Assembly: GCA_023429985.1 (NCBI GenBank)
Contig: JAEZCV010000090.1
Coordinates: forward strand, 1 to 7,116
Direction: 5' to 3'
DNA length: 7,116 nucleotides
Origin: Bacteroidota bacterium
GTDB lineage: Bacteria > Bacteroidota > Bacteroidia > Chitinophagales > Chitinophagaceae
Shown: positions 1-7,033 of the stretch, piece by piece
Numbering within the stretch: position 1 is the stretch's first letter
How the letters are laid out: every line of letters begins with the position of its first letter
Translations under genes and position numbers: made by a program
The notes under the pieces: model-generated
Database searches by the model: none
The model's input: the letters and a program-made list of their open reading frames with translations, nothing else
Told to the model about the DNA's origin: nothing

Positions 1-80
1 CGCCTAAACGACTAAACGCCCAAACACCTAAACGCCTAAACACCTAAACGCCTAAACGCCTAAACGCCTACACAACTAAA
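1..80. repeat. 8-bp tandem repeat (consensus CGCCTAAA), about 10 units
   Basis: Ten consecutive 8-base units can be read in register from base 1: CGCCTAAA, CGACTAAA, CGCCCAAA, CACCTAAA, CGCCTAAA, CACCTAAA, CGCCTAAA, CGCCTAAA, CGCCTACA, CAACTAAA. Four are exact, and the others differ from the consensus by one or two bases. Degenerate C-rich/ACTAAA sequence continues to about position 100. The array starts at the window edge, so its true length is unknown. It lies in non-coding DNA just upstream of hutU, so copy-number change would alter spacing rather than a reading frame. Its function is unknown. Confidence 0.9.
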
Positions 81-109
81 CCCCACTTCCCCCACTAAAC
101 CAGAATTCA

Positions 110-117
110 TAGATTTG
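110..117 (+). promoter_or_regulatory. Possible Bacteroidota -7 promoter element (TAGATTTG) for hutU
   Basis: TAGATTTG matches the Bacteroidota -7 consensus TAnnTTTG at every fixed position. Transcription would start a few bases downstream, leaving a very short leader before the ATG at 133. No TTTG-type -33 element is visible at the expected distance upstream, where the DNA is C-rich, so this is only half of a promoter and could be a chance match. The match also contains the TTG at 115-117 that could otherwise be read as an earlier start codon. Confidence 0.3.
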
Positions 118-132
118 CCCCAAATTCCCACT

Positions 133-1812
133 ATGGCAGTGAATTCAGTAAGAAAATATGATGCAATAAAATATAAAACGCCTACAGGCACAAAACTAAA
201 TTGTAAAGGATGGATACAGGAAGCAGCGCTTCGCATGTTGCTCAACAATCTCGACCCCGAAGTGGCTGAAAGACCAGATGACCTGATCGTATATGGTGGT
301 CGCGGTAAGGCGGCCCGCAATTTTGAAGCACTGGATCATATCATTGCTGCATTGAAGATGCTGGAGAATGATGAATCATTACTGGTACAAAGTGGAAAGC
401 CTGTTGGCATTCTCAAAACGCATAAAGATGCACCACGCGTGCTTATTTCCAACTCTCAACTGGTTCCTAACTGGGCCAACTGGAAGCATTTTGAAGAACT
501 GGAAAAGAAAGGTTTGATGATGTATGGACAAATGACCGCGGGCAGCTGGATCTATATAGGTTCGCAGGGTATTGTGCAGGGTACTTATGAAACCTATGCA
601 GCAGCAGCCGACAAACATTTCAATGGAAGTTTAAAAGGAACCATAAATGTTACAGCAGGTTTAGGCGGAATGGGAGGCGCCCAGCCACTTGCCATTACTA
701 TGAACGAAGGTGTGGCCCTGGTTGCGGAAGTAGAAGAATGGAGAATAGACAAAAGACTTGAAACCAAATACCTCGACGAGAAATTAACTGATATTGATGC
801 TGCTATTGACAGGGCAATGGAAGCTAAAAACAAGGGTGAAGCCCTTTCCATTGGTGTGCTATGCAATGCAGTTCATTTGCTGGAAAGGCTGATAGAAAGA
901 AAGATCATACCCGATACACTTACCGATCAAACCTCCGCACACGATCCATTGATTGGCTACTGGCCGCATGAGATTTCTTACGAACAGGCAAAGGTGTTGC
1001 GTGAAGAAAATCCCGATCAATACCTGCAATATGCCTACAGCAGCATGAGGAAACATGTGGAGCTGATGATTGATCTGCAATCGCGTGGAGCAGTAACGTT
1101 TGATTATGGGAACAATATCCGTGCAAGGGCTAAAGAAAATGGTTTAGAAAATGCATTTGATTTTCCTGGTTTTGTTCCTGCCTACATACGTCCCTTATTT
1201 TGCGAAGGAAAGGGGCCGTTCAGGTGGGCTGCACTCAGCGGCGATCCAGCCGATATTGCGGTAACAGATGAATTGATCGCGGGAATGTTTCCCGAAAACA
1301 AATCATTGCAACGCTGGTTAAAACTGGCTAAGGAAAGAATTGCATTCCAGGGACTACCTGCCAGGATATGCTGGCTTGGCCAGGGTGAAAGGGAAAAAGC
1401 AGGACTTGCCTTTAATGAACTGGTAAGAACCGGTAAAGTAAAGGCGCCCATTGTTATTGGCCGCGACCACCTGGATACAGGATCTGTTGCTTCACCTAAC
1501 CGCGAAACCGAAGCTATGGCCGATGGCAGCGATGCCGTTGCCGACTGGCCCATTTTAAATGCTTTGGTAAATACGGCAGGCGGTGCCAGCTGGGTAAGTC
1601 TGCACCACGGCGGGGGCGTAGGCATGGGTTTTTCCATCCATGCAGGAATGGTGATTGTTGCCGATGGCAGCAGCGATGCTGCAGAAAGACTGAAAAGAGT
1701 ATTAAGAAACGATCCGGGAATGGGTGTGATACGCCATGCCGATGCAGGTTATGAAAAGGCAAAGCAAACTGCCAAAGAACATGGCCTTGATTTTTTTATG
1801 GATAATAATTAA
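133..1812 (+). CDS. hutU: Urocanate hydratase (urocanase)
   Basis: This cytoplasmic, NAD+-dependent enzyme (EC 4.2.1.49) hydrates urocanate to 4-imidazolone-5-propionate, the second step of histidine degradation. The protein is 559 aa from the ATG at 133, close to the usual 550-560 aa. Recognisable family blocks, numbered from this ATG, are NNLDPEVAE and VYGGRG near the N-terminus, QSGKPVG, MTAGSWIYIGSQGIVQGTYE, the NAD-binding glycine loop GLGGMGGAQP (G at about 176), TDQTSAHDP, FDYGNNIRARAKENG, FPGFVPAYIRPLFCEG, the catalytic-cysteine block ARICWLG with Cys413 (family equivalent Cys410 in Pseudomonas putida), IGRDHLDTGSVASPNRETEA and VSLHHGGGVGMGFS. An in-frame TTG at 115 would add six residues (MPQIPT). 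I prefer ATG 133 because of family length and because that TTG lies in a promoter-like sequence; neither start has a clear Shine-Dalgarno. Nothing looks truncated. A probable hutI at the right edge supports a hut locus. Confidence 0.97.
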   Translation: MAVNSVRKYDAIKYKTPTGTKLNCKGWIQEAALRMLLNNLDPEVAERPDDLIVYGGRGKAARNFEALDHIIAALKMLENDESLLVQSGKPVGILKTHKDAPRVLISNSQLVPNWANWKHFEELEKKGLMMYGQMTAGSWIYIGSQGIVQGTYETYAAAADKHFNGSLKGTINVTAGLGGMGGAQPLAITMNEGVALVAEVEEWRIDKRLETKYLDEKLTDIDAAIDRAMEAKNKGEALSIGVLCNAVHLLERLIERKIIPDTLTDQTSAHDPLIGYWPHEISYEQAKVLREENPDQYLQYAYSSMRKHVELMIDLQSRGAVTFDYGNNIRARAKENGLENAFDFPGFVPAYIRPLFCEGKGPFRWAALSGDPADIAVTDELIAGMFPENKSLQRWLKLAKERIAFQGLPARICWLGQGEREKAGLAFNELVRTGKVKAPIVIGRDHLDTGSVASPNRETEAMADGSDAVADWPILNALVNTAGGASWVSLHHGGGVGMGFSIHAGMVIVADGSSDAAERLKRVLRNDPGMGVIRHADAGYEKAKQTAKEHGLDFFMDNN

Positions 1813-1860
1813 TGTGTTAGGTCCTCATAATTAATATTTTGAATTAAAAACTTGCAATCA

Positions 1861-1886
1861 GCAGGAATTCATTTTATTTTTCCTGC
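1861..1886. terminator. Hairpin after hutU, possible weak terminator
   Basis: GCAGGAA (1861-1867) and TTCCTGC (1880-1886) form a perfect 7-bp inverted repeat around a 12-base A/T-rich loop, 49 bases after the hutU stop. On the + strand the T-run sits in the loop rather than after the stem, so this is not a textbook intrinsic terminator. It could weakly end hutU transcription, stabilise its 3' end, or be chance. The rest of the 1813-1955 gap is A/T-rich, with no convincing promoter or RNA gene. Confidence 0.3.
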
Positions 1887-1955
1887 CGGATATCCTTTAA
1901 ACTTATTTGTTGCAGAAAGGTCTCTTTTCCCAGCAAATAAAATAAAAACCAATTT

Positions 1956-2894
1956 ATGCAAAACTCAATGCGCCTTTTGGCCTTTCTTTCCTTTAGCTTA
2001 CTCATTACCGTTAGTTCCTGTAAAAAAGACGATGTACCGCCAACGAATGAACCCGATCCTGCAACCGATCATCTGGCCATTCATACGCAGGACCAGGCAC
2101 GAGTATCGGAAGATATGGATGCCATCACCAATGAAATTAATGTTGCGGTAGAAGGAAATACTTTCTTCAGTGGCAAACAACAGCAAACCAATGTTATATG
2201 CGGAGCCACCACAACTGTGGATACTTCAGGGGCCACCAAAAGCATCACTATAACCTATAATGGAAATAATTGCGCTAATACGCATCATCGCCAGGGCACT
2301 GTGGTTTTATCCATGCCTTCGAATGTTCAATGGAAACAGGCAGGAGCTGTTATTACGGTGAGTTATAATAATCTAACTATTAAAAAGCTTTCAAATAATA
2401 AATCAATTACTATTAGCGGAAGTCACCAGTTTACAAATGTGAGCGGTGGTTTAATGTACCAGCTTCCCACCATGAATGAGATCATTCACACCATCAGCAG
2501 CAATAACATGGTGATCAGCTTTAACGACAGCACGCAGCGCACCTGGAATGTGGCAAGGAAAAGAACCTATACCTATAATAACGGCATAAAAGCTTCTATA
2601 ACCGGTACGCACACCATTAACAATATGAATGGGGTGGCCGAATGGGGTACAGATCGATTTGGACATCCATTTGTTTCGGCCATTACACAGCCATTGGTAA
2701 TTAAACAGGATTGTAATTTTCGTTTAACCGGAGGTGAGATCAAACACAAAAGATTAAATACCGAAGCGGTGGTAACATTTGGATTGAATGCCAACGGACA
2801 ACCAACAGGATGTCCCGGTGCTGCACCTTATTACTATAAACTGGTTTGGACCGGCCCAAATAACAATACACACACAGTAATTCATCCTTATTAA
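1956..2894 (+). CDS. Predicted surface-exposed lipoprotein of unknown function
   Basis: I do not recognise a named family with a known role. The 312-aa product starts with a signal peptide: Arg6, a hydrophobic stretch at about 7-19, then the lipobox VSSC with Cys22 as the lipidated residue. The residues CKKDD fit the lipoprotein export signal described in Capnocytophaga (X-K-(D/E)2 after the cysteine), which sends lipoproteins to the outer face of the outer membrane, so surface exposure is inferred. Residues 23-40 are a polar, Pro/Asp-rich linker. The remainder is rich in Thr, Asn, Ser and alternating hydrophobic residues, which suggests beta-strands. Four further cysteines (82, 106, 253, 286) could form two disulfides. 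The pattern resembles uncharacterised Bacteroidota secreted proteins with segments of the type SITITYNGNNC...GTVVLS. An in-frame ATG at 1968 gives an equally plausible, 4-residue shorter signal peptide. A strong terminator follows at once, so it appears to be transcribed separately from the trehalose genes. Confidence 0.85.
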   Translation: MQNSMRLLAFLSFSLLITVSSCKKDDVPPTNEPDPATDHLAIHTQDQARVSEDMDAITNEINVAVEGNTFFSGKQQQTNVICGATTTVDTSGATKSITITYNGNNCANTHHRQGTVVLSMPSNVQWKQAGAVITVSYNNLTIKKLSNNKSITISGSHQFTNVSGGLMYQLPTMNEIIHTISSNNMVISFNDSTQRTWNVARKRTYTYNNGIKASITGTHTINNMNGVAEWGTDRFGHPFVSAITQPLVIKQDCNFRLTGGEIKHKRLNTEAVVTFGLNANGQPTGCPGAAPYYYKLVWTGPNNNTHTVIHPY

Positions 2895-2901
2895 AATACA
2901 G

Positions 2902-2923
2902 CCCCGGGAAACCGGGGTTTTTT
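2902..2923 (+). terminator. Rho-independent terminator of the lipoprotein gene
   Basis: CCCCGG (2902-2907), loop GAAA (2908-2911) and CCGGGG (2912-2917) form a perfect all-GC 6-bp stem, followed by six T residues (2918-2923) and more A/T-rich sequence. It starts 7 bases after the lipoprotein stop codon. It should separate that gene from the downstream trehalose operon. Confidence 0.9.
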
Positions 2924-2928
2924 ATTTA

Positions 2929-2961
2929 TTGGAACTAATACGCTAATGCAGGGTAAATATG
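2929..2961 (+). promoter_or_regulatory. Candidate promoter for the trehalose operon
   Basis: TAAATATG at 2954-2961 matches the Bacteroidota -7 consensus TAnnTTTG with one mismatch. A TTG at 2929-2931 lies 22 bases upstream, a spacing compatible with the -33 element. A start of transcription near 2965-2970 would give a leader of about 60 nt containing the inverted repeats at 2971-3028. The preceding terminator makes a promoter somewhere in 2924-3029 likely, but this exact assignment is weak. Confidence 0.25.
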
Positions 2962-2970
2962 TAGTTCATG

Positions 2971-3028
2971 CTTATCGGCTACCCAAATACTGGTCTGATT
3001 TTTATGCTCTATAACCGATAAGGCCGAT
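2971..3028 (+). promoter_or_regulatory. Overlapping inverted repeats in the trehalose-operon leader
   Basis: CTTATCGG (2971-2978) is perfectly complementary to CCGATAAG (3015-3022), an 8-bp inverted repeat with a 36-base spacer. The overlapping arm ATCGGC (2974-2979) is also perfectly complementary to GCCGAT (3023-3028), which ends one base before the ATG at 3030. The two pairings share the left arm and cannot form together, and the second would bring structure right up to the start codon. CCGAT also occurs as a direct repeat (3015-3019 and 3024-3028). This could be an operator or an RNA switch affecting initiation, or coincidence. Confidence 0.35.
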
Positions 3029-3029
3029 T

Positions 3030-5252
3030 ATGAGCAGACTGATCATTATTTCTAACAGGTTACCATTTACTATAGATAAATCACACGCAGGGTCCAGGCT
3101 TCGTCAAAGTTCCGGCGGCCTTGTATCTGCACTAAAGAGTTATTTTGAGAAAGAATCGGGCAAAGAAGCTTTTACGGACAGAATATGGATAGGAAGTATG
3201 GACAGCAGCAGGCAGGAATGGGAAAATGCCCGTGCTGCAGAGGCTATTCCTGATACTTTTTCGATCGTTCCTGTTTTTCCGGAGGCACAAGATTATGAAA
3301 ATTATTACAATGGATTTTCTAATTCAACACTGTGGCCTCTTTTCCACTATTTCCCTTCATTGGTAGAAAACAGTAAAGAGTTTTATGATGCATATAAAAG
3401 GATCAATCACGAATTTGCCGATGTAGTTTTAAATGTAGTAGAACCTGGTGATGTAATATGGATACATGATTACCAGTTAATGCTGCTGCCCAATATGCTT
3501 CGGGAAAGATTACCTAATGCCTCCATTGGTTTCTTTCTTCATATTCCTTTTCCATCTTATGAACTTATTAGAATGTTACCCACCCAGCAGAAAAAAGAAC
3601 TGGTACATGGAATGCTGGGCGCCGATCTTATCGGTTTTCATACACATGAATATGTACAGCATTTCATTCAGTCGGCAAAGATGATCGTGGATGCAGAAAG
3701 CCAGTTCAATAATATCTCTTATAAAAACAGGCTTATTAAAACCGACCTGTTTCCTATTGGTATTGATTACCAGAAATACAGGGATGCCTGCACGGATGAT
3801 ACGGTAGTAGCTATGGCCACAAAACTGGAAGAAACATTTTTCAACCAGAAACTCGTATTCAGCGTAGACCGTTTGGATTATACAAAAGGACTGGACTTCA
3901 GGCTTGATGGCATTGAAACATTGCTGGAGCAATACCCTGAATGGAGAGAGAAAGTGACATTTATTTTAAATGTTGTTCCTTCGAGGGATGCTATCCAGAC
4001 TTACAGTGAAAGAAAAAGCCTGATTGAAGAAAAAGTAAGTACAATTAATGGAAGGTTTTCAACCCTTCACTGGCAACCGGTGATTTACCGCTACAATCAC
4101 CTGGAATTTGAAGAACTGTGTGCCTTATATCAGGTGGCCGATGTTGGACTGATAACACCATTGCGCGATGGAATGAACCTGGTGGCCAAAGAATACGTGG
4201 CCAGTTGCATAGATAAAGGTGTGCTGGTATTAAGTGAACTTACCGGTGCTGCCAACGAATTGAATGAGGCTTTGCTGGTAATACCTACAGATCGTGAGGA
4301 GGTAGCATCTGCATTGAATGATGCCCTGAATATGCCTTTAATGGAACAGCGTTCCAGGTTGTCGTATATGCAAAGAAGGATTTCTAATTACAATGTTTTT
4401 AAATGGATCAACGAATATTTGAATTGTCTTATGGAAACTAAAAAAGAACAGGAAACGCTTAAGGTAAATGTATTAAGGCCGGAAGTAATGGAGAAAATGC
4501 TTACTGATTTTTCCAGGGCAGAAATGCGTTGCATCCTTCTCGATTATGATGGCACGCTTGCGCCTTACCAGAAACTACCTTCACTTGCGTCGCCATCACT
4601 GGAACTCATTGAGTTGTTGAATGATTTTACTGAAGATGCCTCCAATGAAGTGATCATCATCAGTGGCCGTGATGCATCAACACTTGAGCAATGGCTCGGA
4701 CATCTCCCTTTAACTCTTGTAGCCGAACACGGTGCCAGTATTAAAAAGAAACAGGAGGGATGGAAGGAACTGGTAACTATTAATGGTGAATGGAAAGCGC
4801 AGGTAAAACCTTTGATGGAATTGTTTGTTGACCGATGCGCAGGATCTTTTATTGAAGAAAAGAAAAGCACGCTGGCCTGGCATTACAGAAATACGCACCC
4901 TGAGATGGGGTTTGGCCGTTCACGCGAACTGATGAATAGTTTAATTCAGCTCACTACCAATACTTCTTTGCAGGTTGTAGATGGTAACAAAGTGCTGGAG
5001 GTAAGAATGGTAGGTGTTGATAAGGGGATATCGGCCATGAATATATTATATGAATTAAGACCTGATTTTATTATGTGCCTTGGCGATGATACAACTGACG
5101 AGGATATGTTCAGGTCATTAAGAGATAAAGGATATACAATTAAAGTAGGCAGAGGAAGTACGGCTGCAGAATATACTATTATGTCGCAACCCGAAGTATA
5201 TCCATTTTTGAAAAAATTTGTTGCCCCCGTGAAACAGGAAAGCTATGGCTAA
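3030..5252 (+). CDS. Bifunctional trehalose-6-phosphate synthase / trehalose-6-phosphate phosphatase
   Basis: This predicted cytoplasmic fusion makes trehalose in two steps: UDP-glucose plus glucose-6-phosphate gives trehalose-6-phosphate, which is then dephosphorylated. Its 740 residues are about the combined length of E. coli OtsA and OtsB. The N-terminal GT20 synthase domain (about 1-468) shows SNRLP with Arg10, SGGLVSAL (28-35), WIHDYQLMLLP with His146/Asp147, FFLHIPFPSYE, RLDYTKG with Arg281 and Lys286, and PLRDGMNLVAKEYVA with Asp380 and Glu388. These match the OtsA substrate-binding positions Arg9, Asp130, Arg262, Lys267, Asp361 and Glu369 in order and spacing. After a short linker, the C-terminal HAD phosphatase domain (about 493-735) has DYDGT (Asp505 nucleophile, Asp507 acid/base), ISGRD (Ser545), Lys665 in VGVDKG, and the metal-binding GDDTTDED (685-692). 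Both active sites therefore look intact. The ATG at 3030 puts the beta-strand and SNRLP motif at the usual place; no clear Shine-Dalgarno is seen. The stop overlaps the next gene by 8 nt. Confidence 0.96.
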   Translation: MSRLIIISNRLPFTIDKSHAGSRLRQSSGGLVSALKSYFEKESGKEAFTDRIWIGSMDSSRQEWENARAAEAIPDTFSIVPVFPEAQDYENYYNGFSNSTLWPLFHYFPSLVENSKEFYDAYKRINHEFADVVLNVVEPGDVIWIHDYQLMLLPNMLRERLPNASIGFFLHIPFPSYELIRMLPTQQKKELVHGMLGADLIGFHTHEYVQHFIQSAKMIVDAESQFNNISYKNRLIKTDLFPIGIDYQKYRDACTDDTVVAMATKLEETFFNQKLVFSVDRLDYTKGLDFRLDGIETLLEQYPEWREKVTFILNVVPSRDAIQTYSERKSLIEEKVSTINGRFSTLHWQPVIYRYNHLEFEELCALYQVADVGLITPLRDGMNLVAKEYVASCIDKGVLVLSELTGAANELNEALLVIPTDREEVASALNDALNMPLMEQRSRLSYMQRRISNYNVFKWINEYLNCLMETKKEQETLKVNVLRPEVMEKMLTDFSRAEMRCILLDYDGTLAPYQKLPSLASPSLELIELLNDFTEDASNEVIIISGRDASTLEQWLGHLPLTLVAEHGASIKKKQEGWKELVTINGEWKAQVKPLMELFVDRCAGSFIEEKKSTLAWHYRNTHPEMGFGRSRELMNSLIQLTTNTSLQVVDGNKVLEVRMVGVDKGISAMNILYELRPDFIMCLGDDTTDEDMFRSLRDKGYTIKVGRGSTAAEYTIMSQPEVYPFLKKFVAPVKQESYG
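5236..5240 (+). promoter_or_regulatory. Possible ribosome binding site of the GH15 gene
   Basis: AGGAA lies 4 bases upstream of the ATG at 5245, inside the end of the synthase/phosphatase gene. It is the only start in the window with a Shine-Dalgarno-like sequence, although the spacing is short. Because the start overlaps the previous stop (ATGGCTAA), translational coupling or reinitiation is the more likely mechanism. Confidence 0.35.
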
Positions 5253-7023
5253 TCATAAATATGAAATGGGCGTAATAGGCAACTGCTCATTCATTGGCTA
5301 TATTGACCTGGATGCTGATGTGAAATGGTTATGCATGCCCCGCTTCGACAGCAGTTTTCTTTTTGGTTCTTTACTTGATGAAGAAAAGGGCGGCCATTTT
5401 TTTATTAAACCATCTACGCCGGGATATACTTCAAAACAATATTACATTCCCAATACCAATGTGCTGGTTACCGAATTCGATGCAAATGACGGCAGGTTTC
5501 GTGTGTACGATTTTGCACCGCGCATGACCGAACACGATAGAGGCTTTAAGCCGGTGATGATGATGCGCAAGATTGAACTTTTGCAGGGCGATCCCAGTAT
5601 AGTGGTTGTATGTGACCCGCGCGGTGATTATGGCAATCTTACTCCCGAATTTGTTATTGGCAGCAATCATATTGGTTTCAATGGCATTGGCAAGCATGCA
5701 AGAATTACAACCGATATTTCACTGAATTATATAATTGAACAAAGACCCTTTGTATTGGGGCAGGACAGGTATATAGTTCTTTCGTACGGAGAGCCATTTG
5801 AAATGCCATTGAAAGAAACGGTGGAGGAATTTATGGGTTCAACCATTGTGTACTGGCAAAACTGGATCAAAGGTTCTTACATTCCCAATATTTACCAGGA
5901 AGAAGTGATACGGTCGGCTCTTGTTCTTAAACTGCACCAGTATGAAGATACCGGGGGTATCATTGCATCGGGCACTACAAGTTTGCCCGAATACCACGAC
6001 AGCACCCGCAACTGGGATTACCGCTATTGCTGGTTCAGAGATGCCTATTATACATTAAAAGCATTCAATCACCTGGGACATTTTGATGAACTGGAAAAGT
6101 ATTTTGATTATATACAAAACATCATTCGCAATAGTTCCGACAGCCTGCAGCCTCTCTATTCGATAACTGGTAAAAAAGACCTGGCTGAAAAAGAACTCGA
6201 CCTGGCAGGATATAAAAACAATAAACCGGTGCGTATAGGCAACGCTGCCTTTGAGCAGGTACAGAACGATGTATATGGGCAGGTGCTGGTAAGTTTATTG
6301 CCACTGTATGTTGATAAGAGACTGACATTTCCCCGGAAGAACAGTTATAATAAGATCATTCCCTGGCTGCTGGAGAAGATCAGTTTGAATATGCATGCGG
6401 AAGATAACGGCCTTTGGGAATTCAGGAACAACACTTTTTTATTCAGTTATACTATGCTGTTTCACTGGGCAGGTGCCAATGCAGCCTATAAAATAGGTAA
6501 GGAGTTTGAGGATGAAGAAGTGATGAAAAAAGCCCTGGCACTTCGTGATGAAGCGGCAGCTAATCTTGAAAAATGCTGGGATCCATTAAGAGAAGTATTT
6601 ACACAGGCCATTGATTCACCCAACCTCGATGCCAGCACCCTGATGATGATCACCATGAACTTTCTAGAACATGATGATCCAAAAGCAAAGAAACATATCG
6701 AGGCTTTGGAAAAAGAACTGAAAGCTGAACATGGATTGTTTTATCGCTATAAACATTACGATGACTTTGGCGTGCCCGAATCTACTTTCCTGGTTTGTGC
6801 ATTCTGGTATATAGATGCGCTTGCCTGTGTTGGCAGAACGGAAGATGCTAAAAAATATCTAGATGAAATATTGAAGTTCAGTAATCACCTTGGATTATTT
6901 AGTGAAGATGTTTCTGTAGATGGATCGCAGTGGGGTAATTTCCCGCAAACCTACAGTCATGTAGGTTTGATCAACGCCGTTTACAGGATATCGAGGAAAA
7001 TGGATACGGCAGATTTTCTTTAG
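5245..7023 (+). CDS. Glycoside hydrolase family 15 protein (possible trehalase or alpha-glucosidase)
   Basis: This 592-aa protein has no signal peptide and should act in the cytoplasm. Residues about 1-210 match the beta-sandwich N-terminal domain of bacterial GH15 enzymes (GVIGNCSFIGYIDLDADVKW, then MPRFDSSFLFGSLLDEE). Residues about 215-585 are the (alpha/alpha)6 barrel, with NWDYRYCWFRDAYYTLKAF (from Asn256), QNDVYGQVL, GLWEFR with Glu392 as the likely general acid, YDDFGVPESTFLVCAFWYIDAL, LGLFSEDVS with Glu554 as the likely general base, and QWGNFPQTYSHVGLINAVYR. The catalytic assignments are by family analogy. GH15 includes glucoamylases, glucodextranases and the mycobacterial-type trehalases, and sequence reading alone does not separate these. 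Overlap with the trehalose synthase gene favours a role in trehalose turnover or in handling an alpha-glucoside related to it. It is translationally coupled to the upstream gene, and its stop is 10 bases before the next start. No truncation or missing motif is apparent. Confidence 0.93.
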   Translation: MANHKYEMGVIGNCSFIGYIDLDADVKWLCMPRFDSSFLFGSLLDEEKGGHFFIKPSTPGYTSKQYYIPNTNVLVTEFDANDGRFRVYDFAPRMTEHDRGFKPVMMMRKIELLQGDPSIVVVCDPRGDYGNLTPEFVIGSNHIGFNGIGKHARITTDISLNYIIEQRPFVLGQDRYIVLSYGEPFEMPLKETVEEFMGSTIVYWQNWIKGSYIPNIYQEEVIRSALVLKLHQYEDTGGIIASGTTSLPEYHDSTRNWDYRYCWFRDAYYTLKAFNHLGHFDELEKYFDYIQNIIRNSSDSLQPLYSITGKKDLAEKELDLAGYKNNKPVRIGNAAFEQVQNDVYGQVLVSLLPLYVDKRLTFPRKNSYNKIIPWLLEKISLNMHAEDNGLWEFRNNTFLFSYTMLFHWAGANAAYKIGKEFEDEEVMKKALALRDEAAANLEKCWDPLREVFTQAIDSPNLDASTLMMITMNFLEHDDPKAKKHIEALEKELKAEHGLFYRYKHYDDFGVPESTFLVCAFWYIDALACVGRTEDAKKYLDEILKFSNHLGLFSEDVSVDGSQWGNFPQTYSHVGLINAVYRISRKMDTADFL

Positions 7024-7033
7024 TTTTATTATT

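Noticed and set aside
1..80. CRISPR array or telomere-like repeat
   Set aside because: The 8-bp units are contiguous without spacers, so this is not CRISPR. The reverse strand (TTTAGGCG) is only superficially telomere-like, and the array sits beside ordinary chromosomal genes.
1182..1637. 151-aa open frame on the - strand inside hutU
   Set aside because: It lies wholly opposite a conserved, intact hutU, and its translation (Ser/Pro/Leu-rich) shows no domain. It is an antisense shadow.
1852..2151. 99-aa + strand frame overlapping the lipoprotein start
   Set aside because: It overlaps the signal peptide of the lipoprotein in another frame, starts at a non-ATG codon, and shows no motif.
2924..3029. 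Known riboswitch in the trehalose leader
   Set aside because: The region is short and contains only simple inverted repeats; I could not match it to a conserved riboswitch core.
3576..3932. 118-aa open frame on the - strand inside the trehalose synthase gene
   Set aside because: It is antisense to conserved GT20 motifs, with no recognisable features or initiation signals.
133..7023. Defence, secretion or biosynthetic system
   Set aside because: All complete genes except the lipoprotein belong to well-known metabolic families with intact catalytic motifs. No nuclease, toxin, transposase or other system-defining domain is visible.
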